Assembly (NCBI GenBank): GCA_029891385.1
Contig: CM057227.1
Coordinates: 92,776,818-92,840,817 of the forward strand
Origin: Erythroxylum novogranatense
Lineage: Eukaryota; Streptophyta; Magnoliopsida; Malpighiales; Erythroxylaceae
Reading direction: 5' to 3'
DNA: 64,000 nt
Numbering within the stretch: the first letter of the stretch is position 1; every line of letters starts with the position of its first letter. Below, piece after piece: positions 11,310 through 22,736 of this stretch. The notes beneath the pieces are model-generated. The model did no database searches. It worked only from the letters and a program-made list of their open reading frames with translations, and had not been told where the DNA came from. The position numbers and the translations under genes are program-made.

Positions 11310-13550
11310 AGCATGGATAATCGCTTATCGATGAAGAATATTTTGCCCGAGCGCAATCATGGTCTTGTCAAGTGATGGTCCAACAAAACAATGTGTCGTT
11401 GTTTTGTTAATTCACCGACTAAAAGACAAAAGTTTGTCTTCTGCGATTCTCGTATATCAATTACACTTTTTCCTTTCACATTTTATCAACTTACCTATCA
11501 ATAATTTCTTTATAATTAACAGGATCGCAAGTTGAGGGTATCATATTCAACAATGATATACAAAGAATTGGAGACATCTTACAGCCGTGTCAAGAATATA
11601 TCATTTCTAATGCAATTGTCAAATCAATTCCCTTCAGTATCAAACTGAAAATTTGAACATACAGTGGATTCTCACAAGTCGCACTCGGTCATCGAACTCC
11701 ATTACACAAGACGATGCAATCATCCTCTCGATTTTCAACTTCACGCCTTTCCAAAGTCTTATGGATTATGTGGATTACAAGCAAAAATCATTGGTTAGAT
11801 GCTTAATATATTTTTCATACAATCTTACAAAAACTTTCCACTTTGTGATTACATTAATGTTTAACACATGATAGATATTATAGCCGTCGTCGTTGAAGTG
11901 TTGGAAAAAATAAATGTCGTTAGAGACGGAAAAGCTTCAACTGTCCAAAAATTTGTTATCATAAATAAAGAGTAATTTCACTCAGATCTTTGTTACTATT
12001 TTGTGTCGAGATGAACAAATTTTACATCTTCTCGTTATCTCTTGTTTTTTTAGGAACCAGTAGCTATACTATCGCTTTGAATTGTTTTGTTGAGAACGAG
12101 GGCCGAAGATTATGGAATTACTTCACTCTCATCCAGCTATTGTTTGTACTAATCTCAAAGTTAATTTCTTTAACGGTATTTGTTCCTTGCTCATAATAAC
12201 ACATCTTACTCGTCCTTTTCATTCTATCTAAAAATCATTTTGAAATGTTAGTTGTTGCATTGTCAACGTGGTTCGACTCACCATCCTCGTTGAGCCACCC
12301 ATACAAGAAGTTGTCGATCTCAAAATTGGTAATCCATTATGTTACGCATAACCTTTCTAACATTTTGTTACAAATTATATAGGAATTTTAAAATGTCTTT
12401 CTTTTGTCGTATATAAATATTATGTTACAGGCACAACGAAATAACAACCACATCAAAACCTCGTCGCTGGAAAATCTTACTTTACATATAATCCTCAGAT
12501 ATCTTCTCGATCTCACCAAAGATATCACCAAGATCATGTCTTTAGATTCTACCCTAAGGTAATCACATCTCAGATATTCCAAAGGACATATTGAATTTGA
12601 AACTTCTTCCTCCGAACATTGTTATCAACTTTTCCTTAGATATCATGGATTGAAGCCAAAATTTCCTTTCAAAGACATTTTAAAAAATTTTGGTATACGG
12701 CATGCAACAAATGCTTCCGGCCTACATACCGCAGATCCGAGTTCTCTTTACTTGTAATTATCAGAGAAAAACACAGACAGAGCCAAGGTTTCGCTTTCTA
12801 TTTGCAATCTTCGATTTGTTGCTTATTCCTTTCGTGTCATTCCATATTTTTCAGATGACTTTTTACTTCCATGTCGCTCGCACTACTTTTTTGCCTACCC
12901 TACTATTCTTACTTTATCGAAAGCGGATGCCGACATCGACATGGATTTGACCGATGACACCGAACTATAACGGCTTCTATTTTGGCGACCGCCGAGAAAC
13001 TATTAAACTTAACCGCCTTTTGAAGCAATGAAATATTACAATGAGGTTATATTTTCCTTCCTTCTTTCATGTACATTTCAGCTTAATCACCAAATATTTT
13101 CAACTAGTTATTTCACCGACAATGGACATTTTTTCTTCTCTCGTTATAAGAACATGGATCTTCCTTGAGAAAGTCTACGCACAATTGAAAAGCGATACCT
13201 TTCTTCTCCACGTGAAGCCGTGAACACTCGATCCGCAGTGTCGTGCAACGATTTATCGTTGTTTATCGCGGAAAATTGATGTCGATGAACTACAAGAGAG
13301 CTCAGGCCACCACCTCGTGTGCTTTTATTCTTACTTTATCTTGATTTTATCTATAACATCATCTTTAATTATTTTCAGATGTGCCATTTAGTTTCAATTC
13401 ATCTCCCTTATATCGCTTGCTTAATATATATTGATTTTTGTTATTTTCAGAAAAATCCTGAATCTTCTTCATCGCCTAAACTATGTCTCAAAAAGGTTTC
13501 CGATGTCAATACCACTTGCCGTCACAAATGGATAAGCCATCACAAGAGCA
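11310..13550 (+). pseudogene. Helitron-encoded RPA70-like single-strand DNA-binding protein remnant
   Basis: Plant Helitrons commonly carry an RPA-like gene whose OB folds bind single-stranded DNA. Here the + strand, across frame changes and probable introns, encodes GSQVEGIIFNNDIQRIGDIL with CQEYIISNAIVKSIP (about 11525-11640), then a WILTSRTRSS segment (about 11660-11690). A segment containing IIAVVVEVLEKINVVRDGK lies near 11875-11930. The zinc-ribbon-like C-terminal fold FWYTACNKCF ... CNYQRKTQTEPRFRF lies at about 12690-12800. A QLKSDTFLLH segment follows near 13180-13210. The order (OB fold, OB fold, Cys-rich C-terminal fold) is that of RPA70-type proteins. The gene is broken and cannot encode a full protein as it stands. 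Confidence 0.7.
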
Positions 13551-13779
13551 AATAATGTACGCCGCAATCGACGCCTAATCTGCCATGTATACTGTCCGAA
13601 TAGGAAAACCCAGATTCTCATAACTTTCGACTTGTATTTAAAACTTTTGTCTCTAATCGCTTCTTCATTCTTTCTTCTTTAATGTTGAAAGAAATGCTTA
13701 TTCAAAGGAGGTCCAGAGCTAACTCAAACTCATTCTGCATATGCTTCCGCAGTGTGCTTTGTCGTTCATTTGTGTTGTT

Positions 13780-14030
13780 AACTTCGTCTCGTGTTGTTAA
13801 CTTCGTTCTCGTGTTGTAAACTTAGTCGGTGTTGTGAACTTCGCGTAGGTTGTTAACTTCGCCGTGTTCTCACTTCGTGTGCTGTCAACTTCGCCTATGT
13901 TTGTATTTCTTCGCATACTTCGTCTGCTTTTCGACTTCGTCTATTTTTCAACTTCGTCTGTTTTTCTGAGTTCGTCTATTTTTTCAACTTCATGTATTTT
14001 TCAACTCCCTCTGTTTTTCTCTTGCATCGA
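13780..14030 (-). repeat. CTTCGTCTGTTTTTCAA-type minisatellite
   Basis: An imperfect unit of about 20-25 bases (AACTTCGTCTGTTTTTC and variants such as GTGTTGTTAACTTCGTCTC) is repeated about ten times. It is the reverse-strand form of the GACGAAG repeats in copia LTRs. Confidence 0.6.
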
Positions 14031-15205
14031 TAAAATCCAAGCTTCGTCTTCTTTGACAGGTCTCTCCAATAATTAGATCTTCTGGATCAGAACTCCTATA
14101 CTTCCAATCTTTTTTCAATACACTGGTATCTGGAAAATCCTCAACGTCATCTTACTCAGTTCCTGATGATGGAGTTTCTATTATATCATCTAATTTCTTT
14201 GAGCCCGCCACTCACCATGTCATCTTCCTTATGGGGTTAGCAACTATCATCATGAAGATGAGTGTCCTGCAAACATTCCTGACAGATGATCTACTGAAAA
14301 GTCTTCAACACCTTTGCCAAATAATGACAATCAACCAAGGTGTTGAAGATTTTGCACAAAATTATCATCCAAAGATAACAAAGATTCTTCTTCGTAATAT
14401 GGATCGATGATTCAAATGACCGTCCGCTTCTTGCTTTCGCTTTCTTCTCGGTTTTCTTCGCACAAATTATGTTTGCTTCTTTTAACTTCCTCTTGTTCTT
14501 CTTTATTTAAAGCAATTCACTTGATGTCATTTCCAACTCGTTTTAAATTTCGCCACCGATTCCTTGGAGTATACGAATTGACTAATCCTTCTTGAAACTA
14601 TTCTTTACACATGTAAACTATTTTAAACCTATCTCAACGCAAATCCTTCCTGCTTCACTTTATCATCTTGCAAGATCGCCCCACGCCTCCCCGATACCTC
14701 TATATCCTAACTTTCAAACCTTTCTCCTCTTAACTTCGACCAAACAATTCCTACCCCGCTCTTGGTCTTCTTCTTCTTTAACGTATATACATCATATCCT
14801 TCATTGCAAGAACATAACAACAATTAAACTTACGTCATCTATTTCAACCAGCAAAGAACATATAACTTTCTTAAAAAGAATGTTTGGAACAGTTTTACAG
14901 TAAAAATAGCAACAGTTGTCAGCTAATTCGTACAGTCGTTTTTCGGACAAACTTTTTGTTCCTTTAATTGTAATTTAGCTTATTCTGTGTAACTCACAAA
15001 AAATTAATCTTCGATTTCGACTTGTATGTATAACTTTCTTCTCAGAATCGCTATTTATTCTTTCTTCTTGAATCTTGAAAGAAGCAGTTATTCAGCTTGA
15101 CTTTACCTTGTTCTTCGAGAGCTTGGCGAAGATGATGGACTAATCTTCGAGAAGAAGAAGCTTCAAGATGATCAATAGAGAAGACATCCAAGATAAGTCG
15201 TACTC

Positions 15206-15226
15206 TATATATATATATATATATAT
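15206..15226. repeat. TA microsatellite
   Basis: Twenty-one bases of uninterrupted alternating T and A inside the reverse copia LTR. Confidence 0.95.
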
Positions 15227-15284
15227 GATAACAAATTAGACAACAAAACAAAACATAGAGAATACAATAACAACTTCTTCTTCT

Positions 15285-16437
15285 CCCTATTTGTTATAAT
15301 AAGAAACGATTAACGTGATGACTCGTGATAAATTCATCAAGATCTTCGTGATATCTATCATCCCGGCTCGCATGTCTCGCATCATCATCTTCTCCATTCG
15401 ATTCATTATTTCTTCGTTCTTTGACTTCTTCGACGAACTTTGTACTTCATTATGCGTCGAAGGCAAAGAAGCTCGATCATCATCTGCCACGAGTTCTGTA
15501 GACGTAAGTGTAGTATCATATGCGCCGCGATTGGATGTAGTCCTCTGCTTTCCTTTTGACCCACCTTCTCGTTATCTTCGAACAAGCCTAACTTCTTCTT
15601 GACGATAAACTCTTTCAACGAAGGTCCTCCACATGATTTTCTCCTTCCATTGATCCGCATGTGTGAGCTCACTTGAGATCTCGCAACTTGTTGCAGGAGA
15701 CTTCTTCAGAACTCCTCCCCGTCATTCCTAACTTTGTTCTCGTAATCTTCATTTCTACCGTTGAGAATCTTCAAGTCAATTTCATTTATAGTACCTAAAT
15801 TGATAGTGCTTTTTGTGCACTCGAGGTTTTTCCCACTTCCAAGACGAATTCCGATTCTCTTAAAATTTTGTCAATAGCATGCCGCACGGATAAATAGTTG
15901 TATGTTTCATTTGTTTCACCATATAATGAAATATCGAAATGGTAAATTTAATGGTGTGTGGTTCAACAGATAGAATAAGCATCGCCATCAAGGTAGTTAC
16001 CAAGTGTCTTGAACTCGTTCTTGGTACGATGCAAAGGCAATGTAATCGCATGAAGAACCCTAGCTTTCGCACCAGATTTGATGTCTTCCTTCCGATGGGT
16101 CATTCACCCATAAAGTCGCTTACTAACATCTGCTTCCTTTAAACCGCCTATTGTTATCCATTTTGATTGGTAGAAAGCTTTTTCCAACTATTTGAACATC
16201 CAAATACCTTTCTCAATTAAGTCCATTGTAACAATAATGGTAACTCCGCTCACCGCTGACACAATAGTCTTTTCCACCATCTGCATACTTCCAAAAATCA
16301 AATACCTGATTTGATACACATCCTCTCGATCACAAGAAATTTCTCCAACCGGCCCAATAATCTCGGTTCGATATCCATTGTATCTCTTCGTAGAGATTCA
16401 AGTCCACATGCCTTCCATACATCATAGCTCCTTCCAT
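15285..16437 (-). pseudogene. Copia third ORF (env-like), copy X, reverse strand, broken
   Basis: Read on the - strand from ATG at 16437, the product resembles the third ORF of copy C (31885-34149). An early GRHVDL segment is followed by GWRNFL and VFDFWK, then in other frames RTSSRHLVTTL, FHYMVKQMKHT and YPCGMLLTKF (about 15860-16050). A C-terminal helical segment, NRMEKMMMRDMRAGMIDITK, lies at about 15345-15405, ending at a TAG at 15285-15287. The middle is basic (RRRSQRTKK). Several frameshifts and stops are present, and the gene is shorter than copy C. The function of this protein family in plant copia elements is not established; I see no signal peptide or membrane segment. Confidence 0.7.
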
Positions 16438-16925
16438 TGCTTCGATTTGAAAATGATTCAGATACTCTGCTCTTCAATGGTTATCTCGCTCGATAGGATT
16501 TTGAGAGAGAGAGATCAAACGCCTCAAGGCTAATGGTACTCGAACCGCTTCGATTCGAGGTTATATAAAGTGGTCTTATCGTGCATGCTCTAGACTCGTT
16601 GGGATTATGAACACTTAAATTTTCCTTCGTAACTTTCCTTGTTCCACAAGTTACAGTGTAACTTATCGCTCAACGCCACATTCGACGCTTTTAACTCGAT
16701 TTCGCTTCGCTAAACCATTCAAGGAAGAACGGTTGAGCTAAATCGCATTTAAATCTCAACATAGTTAAATATATTATAAAATCAAAACCAAAGGGCAATA
16801 TTTCTAGGCCAATAAATTCATATTTACGTAAACTTGAAATGCGATTTAAAAGTGACAAGTGGACGAGAGAAGGAAAACAGACGGAAGTTGAAAAGCGCAT
16901 TTAAAGCAAAAGTAGATTAAGCAAA
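16438..16925 (-). pseudogene. Copy X pol tail and pol-to-third-ORF leader, reverse strand
   Basis: On the - strand the stretch upstream of the third ORF of copy X resembles the leader of copy C (31622-31884). TGGCGTTGAGCGATAAGTTACACTGTAACTT corresponds loosely to TGGCGTCAGATATAGTAAGTTACAGCTGGTAACTT (shared words GGCGT, TAAGTTAC, GTAACTT). The part near 16690-16760 (CCGTTCTTCCTTGAATGGTTTAGCGAAGC) may be the very end of RNase H. Alignment is by eye only. Confidence 0.35.
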
Positions 16926-17800
16926 AGCAAAACCACAATTTGATCACTTTCACATCTGCTTTTTTCAGATCCAATAATCTTCTAACTATTATGATAATGG
17001 CAATTCCTCGCCAAATGCCAAGGACGCTTCAATTCATAGCTAATAGGTTTCTCACGCACTACTCCCCGATGATTGACCTTCTACAATTATTTTCTGCTTT
17101 CCGCAAGATGAAGACGACGAGAACAGATTGCTTGAATCTTGAAAGAACCGGTTATTCAATTGACTTTGTAACTAACTCAAACTGATTCTTAATTCACACG
17201 TGCTTTGCTTTCCTCCGCTTTCCATCGCCCGCTTTTACTCCCGCCTACTTTTGCACAACTTTCGCTCGCTGCCTCGCCCGGTTTTGCTTCCATCCGCTTT
17301 CAACTTGAGTTTGCTTTTAAAATTCGCCTTGTTTTCATCATTATTTGTACTTTATCAACATCATTTATGTCAAGTCGCTTAGACTTAAAAATCTCTTCTT
17401 TTTAATCGCATGCATTTCTTCCGCTGTAGATTGACGCTTCAATTAATAGGCATAATGTCAAACATCACAATACCAGACATGTAAATAAACACGAGAAAAG
17501 AGATTAACGCTTAATTCATAGGTGAGACCATATATTTTTTAATTGTGGCAAGGAAAGACACGCTAACCCCAAAATGTATGAACCAAGACCTGTTTTTCTT
17601 GTATCGAATAATGTTCTAACCGGTATAATAATGTCGATTCTTGCCAAAACGTATTCAAGAAGTAAGCAAACATGAATGTAATTAGAGAAGAAGAGCACCA
17701 CAAGAGACACCGACATTTCGGTAAAATTTGGTAACCACAGAAAGGAGAAATACAGATCGAAATGCACCCAAACCTTTGTCATTAGTAAGACTTACAATGG
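16926..17800 (-). mobile_element. Reverse-strand copia LTR fragment with upstream purine-tract junction
   Basis: The reversed LTR start lies at about 17366-17385 (GTCGCTTAGACTTAAAAATCTC). The block GAATCTTGAAAGAACCGGTTATTCAATTGACTTTGTAACTAACTCAAACTG at 17133-17182 reads, in reverse, as the CAGTTTGAGTTAGTTAC...GAATAACCGGTTCTTTCAAGATTC segment seen in forward copies near 22655-22705 and 52930-52965. It is the fourth relative of the blocks at 1300-3800. No gene is supported; the reverse open frame at 17516-17782 spans the same repeat-derived sequence. Confidence 0.6.
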
Positions 17801-18000
17801 ATAGAACTTTAGCTTTCACCTAGATAATGCAAAGAATCACCGTAGAAGATTCTAAAATGGCCCATCCTAGAACTTGGAAACACAAACCGACTCGCTTTTA
17901 TTTTTGTTTACACAAAACATCAACATCACTTAATTCAATAAATACACGATTATGATTCTACATCAACAATATTATTACAACTTAACATAGTTGGAAACCC
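17801..18000. other. No recognisable feature
   Basis: AT-rich sequence with no convincing open frame or repeat. It separates copia LTR debris from the unrecognised reverse-strand patch. Confidence 0.5.
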
Positions 18001-18760
18001 GAGTCGAACCCTTCATGTCTCCAAGGTCGTTTTAATGCTTCCACCGCAGCTTCTTCGCTATTCCCAAATTCATGGCTTTTACCATTTCGTTATAAGCAGA
18101 TCCATGCTTCTCTCGACTCCAATGCATCTTCACCAAACTCTTCCGCACAAGCCTGCAGCTTAATGTCTTAGCCACAACAAATTAACCCGCTTTCTAGCAC
18201 AAGAAGCATCTCTTTCGCTCATTATACTTCTTCTTTTACCGACTTACATGTTCTCGTAAACCTCAAAAGTAGCTACCGCCGCTTGTGTTTACGTAATCAT
18301 TGTCAAATAGCATCTTCTTGTTGTCATAGATGTCAATGAGCTTTTCAAAACATGTGTCTTCGCCATAGACCTCTATTCGAAAGCAAGTTTAGATGAGAGG
18401 TGTATGAATTCCTTTACACCTTCAAGCAAAATGCTCATAGTCTAATGATAGACGCCTAAACGTTTCAAAAGTCGCTTCGCAATATTTTGCATCTTCTCAT
18501 GATCAACCATATTCATGGATTCAAGAATGCAAAGCACCCCTCACCATATATTTTCGTGATAGAATCGATACACTAGTTCACCGTATGGAGTTAGAAGAAC
18601 TGTTGACCTCGGAAGATTTCCAAAGAACTTCTCGTGAAACCCGATCAACCTTTGACTCCTTTAAAAGGAACAAGTACCTCAAAGAGTTCGCTGATACCAA
18701 GCTCGTCATCCTCACCACTTGAATTATCCATTTCAAGTGAATTAGTCAAAATAACAAAGT
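18001..18760 (-). pseudogene. Unrecognised reverse-strand coding-like patch
   Basis: On the - strand, starting near ATG at about 18734, a peptide MDNSSGEDDELGISELFEVL is followed by broken frames. A second segment near 18300-18345 reads FEKLIDIYDNKKMLFDND, and another near 18040-18110 reads AYNEMVKAMNLGIAKKLR. The composition (acidic start, no low-complexity tract, plausible codon use) differs from the LTR sequence on both sides. I do not recognise the family. It could be a captured host-gene fragment or part of a degraded DNA transposon. It ends at the copia copy A junction. Confidence 0.3.
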
Positions 18761-18904
18761 AAAATGTGAAATTTGATTACGTAAATAGAATAAACAAAAG
18801 AAAACCGAAATGTTACCAAAGATAGAAGAAACCATGATCTTCCTCACAAACACCACCGAGGTAAATCTATGGGATTTCGCTTCACTAGAAAGAATGTATA
18901 TTCG

Positions 18905-19480
18905 TAAGATTGATAAGAATTCTATGCATGCATTAACAACGTACTATTAGTTGATGGTCTAAAGCATAACTTGATAAGTATTAGTCAATTATGTGATTCT
19001 AGTTCTGAAGTTACATTCAACCAAAACTTTTGTGAAGTCAGAAACAAAGATGGTACGAGTGGTGGCTGTCACTTTCTTGGACCAAACCTAGTGTCATGGT
19101 CAAGCAAGAGACAAAGCTCGATTGCATTATCAACTCAAGTCAATATATGTCCGCCGAAGTTGTTGTTCACAAATATTGTGGATCAAGTATCAATTGAGGA
19201 CTACTCAATACAAGAGGAAGAGATTCCAATATATCGCGACAACACCACCGCCATCGCCTTCTCGAAGAATCCAATACAACATTCAAGGGTCAAGCACATA
19301 AGTCGACATCATTTCTTGAGAGATTACGCTCGCATTCGAAAGTCGCCGCCTACGCTCTGTGGAAACAAAATATCAATCATGGATTTCTTCACAAAACCAC
19401 TAAGTGAAGATCCCTTTAAAGAAATCAGACGCAACCTCAATATGGTGATGCTAACGGACCATTCATCTGGTTTTTCATGA
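18905..19480 (+). pseudogene. Copia copy A: fused pre-integrase / RNase H pol relic (open 169-codon frame)
   Basis: The open frame 18971-19480 begins with [19 protein letters not shown], which is the GAG-pre-integrase region (compare 55490-55560). After EVRNKDG it jumps to SGGCHFLGPNLVSWSSK, which is copia RNase H (compare 57899-57955). About 2.3 kb of integrase and RT present in copy D is missing, yet the junction (near 19054) is in frame. The RNase H part keeps IPIYRDNTTAIAFSKNPIQHSRVKH, with C to R in the usual YCDN. The frame ends in SSGFS and TGA inside the first downstream tandem repeat. It lacks most catalytic domains and is not expected to be active. Confidence 0.8.
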
Positions 19481-19565
19481 AGACCAGGCAGATAGACGGA
19501 GGAGTTAACGGGGCATTCATCTGGTTTTTCATGAAGACAACAAAGACAGACGGTGGAGTTAAGGG
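19450..19565 (+). repeat. Tandem repeat after pol, copy A (two units)
   Basis: A unit of about 55-60 bases (TTAACGGNNCATTCATCTGGTTTTTCATGAAGAC...GACGG(A/T)GGAG) is present twice. Equivalent arrays are at 22789-22940 (three units) and 58309-58400 (two to three units). The pol stop codon lies in the first unit. Confidence 0.75.
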
Positions 19566-19775
19566 CGTTACACGGTTTCAGATATAAAACTTCTTTGACA
19601 AAAAAGAGTTTTAGCGGAAAAGTCACAAATCATCGAGAAGTAGAATCGCTCTAGAATTCACTATAAAATCCCTAAATCGACCTTTGGGATTTTCGCCAAT
19701 TCACAAATTGTTAGTTCTCTTAAATCTCTGTGATATTTCTTCAAGCAAAGTTCCTACTCAATCGTAATCAGCAAG

Positions 19776-22076
19776 ATGAATGTCGTTTATTTCATGACTT
19801 GATCCAGATCGATCGAAGATTGGTAAACTTCAACAACTCGTAAACGAAGAGATGGATATAGAGCGCAGATAATCGCGGCAGTTGGAGAAACTTTGAAGTA
19901 CGAGATGAAGTCTATCTCAGAGAAGTTTATGAGTTCTGGAAGAATACTAAATCAGTAGATGATACAATCGTGTCGTATGTAGACACACACTCGGTTATAG
20001 TAATGAAGGAGTTACTGGAGAAAGTCAGTGAATGTCCGATGGATGGAGTTCGACTCACTAACATGACGAAATGGATGACTAAGCTTAAGATGAACGAAGA
20101 TGAAGTTAGTCATCAACTTTATGGACAAAATAACCCAAGTGAAAGGAGAGCCTCTTGGCTGGTACCAAAGGTAAGGGTATTGTTCGCGGTTCTATGTGAC
20201 TGTGTGTTACCTAGATTAGGTTCACGACATCAAGTCACTACCCTGGATGAACAATGTATTTTTCATCTTCTGAATCATCACCCAATAGATTTACCATTTT
20301 GATTTTTCAATACATGGTAAAATCAATAAAGGATACAAACACTAGTCCGTATGGGATGCTGTTGACAAGAGTGTTCAGAGAATCTGGCATCAGATTGGAT
20401 TGGGCAGTTAGACAGAAGATATCTATTAGAAGCTACATCGATTCAACATCAATTGCGAAAATGGGTCCGAGACTTTCGCATGTAAAAGGAGCAGAATCGC
20501 CAAGGAAAGCAACGATTGAGGCCGGCGATATGTAAGGCCTCCTATGAAGGAAACAAGAAGTTCACATTCGAGGAATCAAAGTCCGAGGTGTTCGATTTTT
20601 GAATCAGTGACTTGAAGCGTAAAGGGAACCTCTACCAAGTGACATTCCAAAGAAAGCAAGAAGGTTACCAGAGCGAAAACTCAAATGTAAAGAAGCCAAG
20701 AATCCAAAGACTCAAGCCAATCGAGCATTCTCAACTACAAGGATCAAGAGCTACAAAGTCCCCGCCATCAATCCTTGAAAATGATTCGAAACTCGCCCGA
20801 GGAGCCGGAGGAAAAGGAAAGAAGAACACGGAAAGATAAAACGCGAACCTAAAAGGTCACCAAGGCGAAAGAAAATGAGTCCGAGAAAGGAAGGAAGTCC
20901 AACAACAAAACCAAAGTCTAAGAAGGCAAGACAAGAAAAGATCATTGTTGATACTAAACAAATGTCTGCTGATGATACTACCGATATTGCTTTGAAGTTA
21001 ATGTCGAAGTTATTATCGCTAATCTCAAGGATACTCACACCGTCCTCGACAATCCAATTTTGAAGAAGTAGTTTCTACTACTTTTCAGTCTTCATTTGTC
21101 CACAAACAAATTGCTACACATGTTATGAGACAAAAGGTTACTCGAAAGTAGTAAGTGTGATGACTAGTGTTCCATCCGTATCTTTAACTTTTCAAAGAGA
21201 AAGTTGGGAACATGATTGGTTATACAGAGGAGAAGAAGACCAAATCTCTCATCATCCGAGACAAACCAAAGAGATTTGTGAAAGCCTTCTTCAAATCACT
21301 TGAATTTGATTCTGAGATTCTACATCCATTGGATAGGGGTTACAAGAATTTCTATGATCAATCGAAAAGAGTTGCAAGAGAACCATATGCACCGTAACCA
21401 TTTGAGAGCGTCGACTTCTTATCCATCTATCGACAAGATAAAGAATCAAGGTGGTACCCGATTTACAACCACCAAATTTTGTGGAACGCAGCGTGAAGAG
21501 AGCTCGTCGAAAGTTCAACCGTAACCGATTTTGATGACATGACTTTGGATCGATTGCGAAGCGGCAATTGATTGATGAAGCATGTGAAGAGAAAAGAAGT
21601 CAAGTTCTATCTGCATTTATCAAGATCCAGAACAAGCCAAACTAAGGCTACAAGCAGATGATCCACAGAGAGGTACTATCGAAAGGGTCAGATTGTTCTT
21701 TTACGATTGGCAAGTTAAAATGTTCTTCTATTGTTTTACGAACATTCTCGCAAAATCGACCTCTGGAGATCAACTCAATTGCGAAGCTATGCCTTGGCTT
21801 CGAAGTACATATCTACGATACTTGACTCCTATGATCTTGATATTCCCGATCGAATTGTATATGTTCCTCCGCCTCCTACAAATTATTGAAACACATGTCT
21901 CAAACGTGGAAGCTTATACAACAACGATTCTTGTTGTTGAAAAACAAATTGTTGAGATGTAATCCTCGATCGCAATTGAATCGTCGACTCTAAACAAACA
22001 AGTTTAGAAACTTGATAAGGATATGAAGAAGGTTAAGAAGATGCTGAAAAAGTTGGTGAAGCAGTTAGGGAAATAA
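19776..22076 (+). pseudogene. Copia copy A third ORF (env-like), broken
   Basis: It starts at ATG 19776 (ATGAATGTC, matching 23179) and ends at TAA 22074-22076 after a lysine-rich helical tail (KKMLKKLVKQLGK). The best-preserved part is the frame 19970-20302 with SYVDTHSVIVMKELLEKVSE, MTKLKMNEDEVSHQLYGQNN and SERRASWLVPKVRVLF. Then come a basic region (20612-20900) with KKARQEK-like segments and a C-terminal part with RDKPKRFVKAFFKSLEFD (21259-21315). The usual homologue (copy C) is one frame of about 755 codons; here several frameshifts break it. The N-terminal part resembles the 'putative plant transposon protein' domain of plant retroelements. Its role is unknown. Confidence 0.75.
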
Positions 22077-22229
22077 TTTTTGATTAATAACAAATAGCGG
22101 AAGAAGGAAGAATGAGGAAGAATCAATGGAAGGAAAAGCGTATAAAAGATGAAAGCGAAGTTATTTTTATTTACTCATATCAGATATTTGAAACTTTTCA
22201 TATTCCTCTATTATATCAAAATATTTGTT

Positions 22230-22248
22230 ATCATCAAAAGGGGAGATT
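22230..22248 (+). promoter_or_regulatory. Polypurine tract, copy A
   Basis: AAAAGGGGAGATT directly precedes the LTR start TGTTAAGTC. In LTR retrotransposons this tract primes plus-strand synthesis. Confidence 0.75.
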
Positions 22249-22736
22249 GTTAAGTCAAACCACACTTCACGTATTTAATAATTTTGATGACAAACAAAGA
22301 GAAATATACAATGAAAAGTAGATAGATGCATGAACTAATGAAAAGTAGATGGACGCAAGAGAAGTAACAAACATCTGAAGGAGAAAAATCAGCAGAAGCA
22401 AAAAACAGCTGAACGAGAAAAATCAGCAGAAGCAAAAAACAGCTGAAAGAGAAAATCAATGTGAAGCAAAAAAACCAAGTTAAAATCAACTCAAGCAAAC
22501 ACCGATGAAGCTTTACAACAAAAGCGTACGGAAGCTTTATAAGAAAAAAGACGGAAGCTTCATAAAAGAAAAGGCGGAAGCTTTACAAGTGAAAAGCAGA
22601 CGGAAGAGAAAAGCAGCCGATACAAAAATCAGACGGAACAAAGAAACATAAGTTTTAGTTAGTTACGGACTCAAACTGAATAACCGTTTCTTTCAAGATT
22701 CAAGAAGCACATATTCAAGAAACAGTTGAAGACCCG
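22249..22736 (+). mobile_element. Copia copy A 3' LTR, truncated
   Basis: It starts TGTTAAGTCAAACCACAC and runs through AATCAGCAGAAGC and GACGGAAGC repeats to AACAGTTGAAGACC. It then stops abruptly at about 22736 and passes directly into the RNase H tail of copy B (ACTAAGTGAAGATCGC). The full LTR of copy D is 1110 bp, so more than half is missing. Confidence 0.8.

Larger units (their letters stand above)
4190..13560 (+). mobile_element. Decayed autonomous-type plant Helitron, interrupted by a solo LTR
   Basis: The interval carries, in order, remnants of a Helitron N-terminal region, an HUH-type Rep nuclease region, a PIF1-family helicase and an RPA-like OB-fold protein, all on the + strand. 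This gene set is the known content of autonomous plant Helitrons (RepHel plus RPA), rolling-circle transposons that insert between A and T without target duplication. All frames are broken. I could not identify the termini (5' TC, 3' hairpin plus CTRR), so outer limits are only the extent of recognisable coding sequence. A 2246-bp LTR at 8816-11061 was inserted into the helicase region. Confidence 0.85.
13600..15284 (-). mobile_element. Reverse-strand copia LTR sequence of copy X, possibly two partial LTRs
   Basis: The block CTTTCTTCTTGAATCTTGAAAGAAGCAGTTATTCAGCTTGACTT (parts at 15058-15105, with a related block at 13668-13715) is the reverse of the LTR segment near 34700-34740 (CTGATTAACCGTTTCTGTTAAAGATTCAAGAA). 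Two such blocks suggest two partial LTRs. A CTTCGTCTGTTTTTCAACTT-type array lies at 13780-14030 and a TA microsatellite at 15206-15226. It sits directly beyond the end of the reverse third ORF of copy X, where a 3' LTR is expected. Exact LTR ends were not found. Confidence 0.55.

Noticed and set aside
17990..18025. GAGTCGAACCC resembling a reverse-strand tRNA T-arm
   Set aside because: The T stem does not pair and no acceptor, D or anticodon arms could be found around it.
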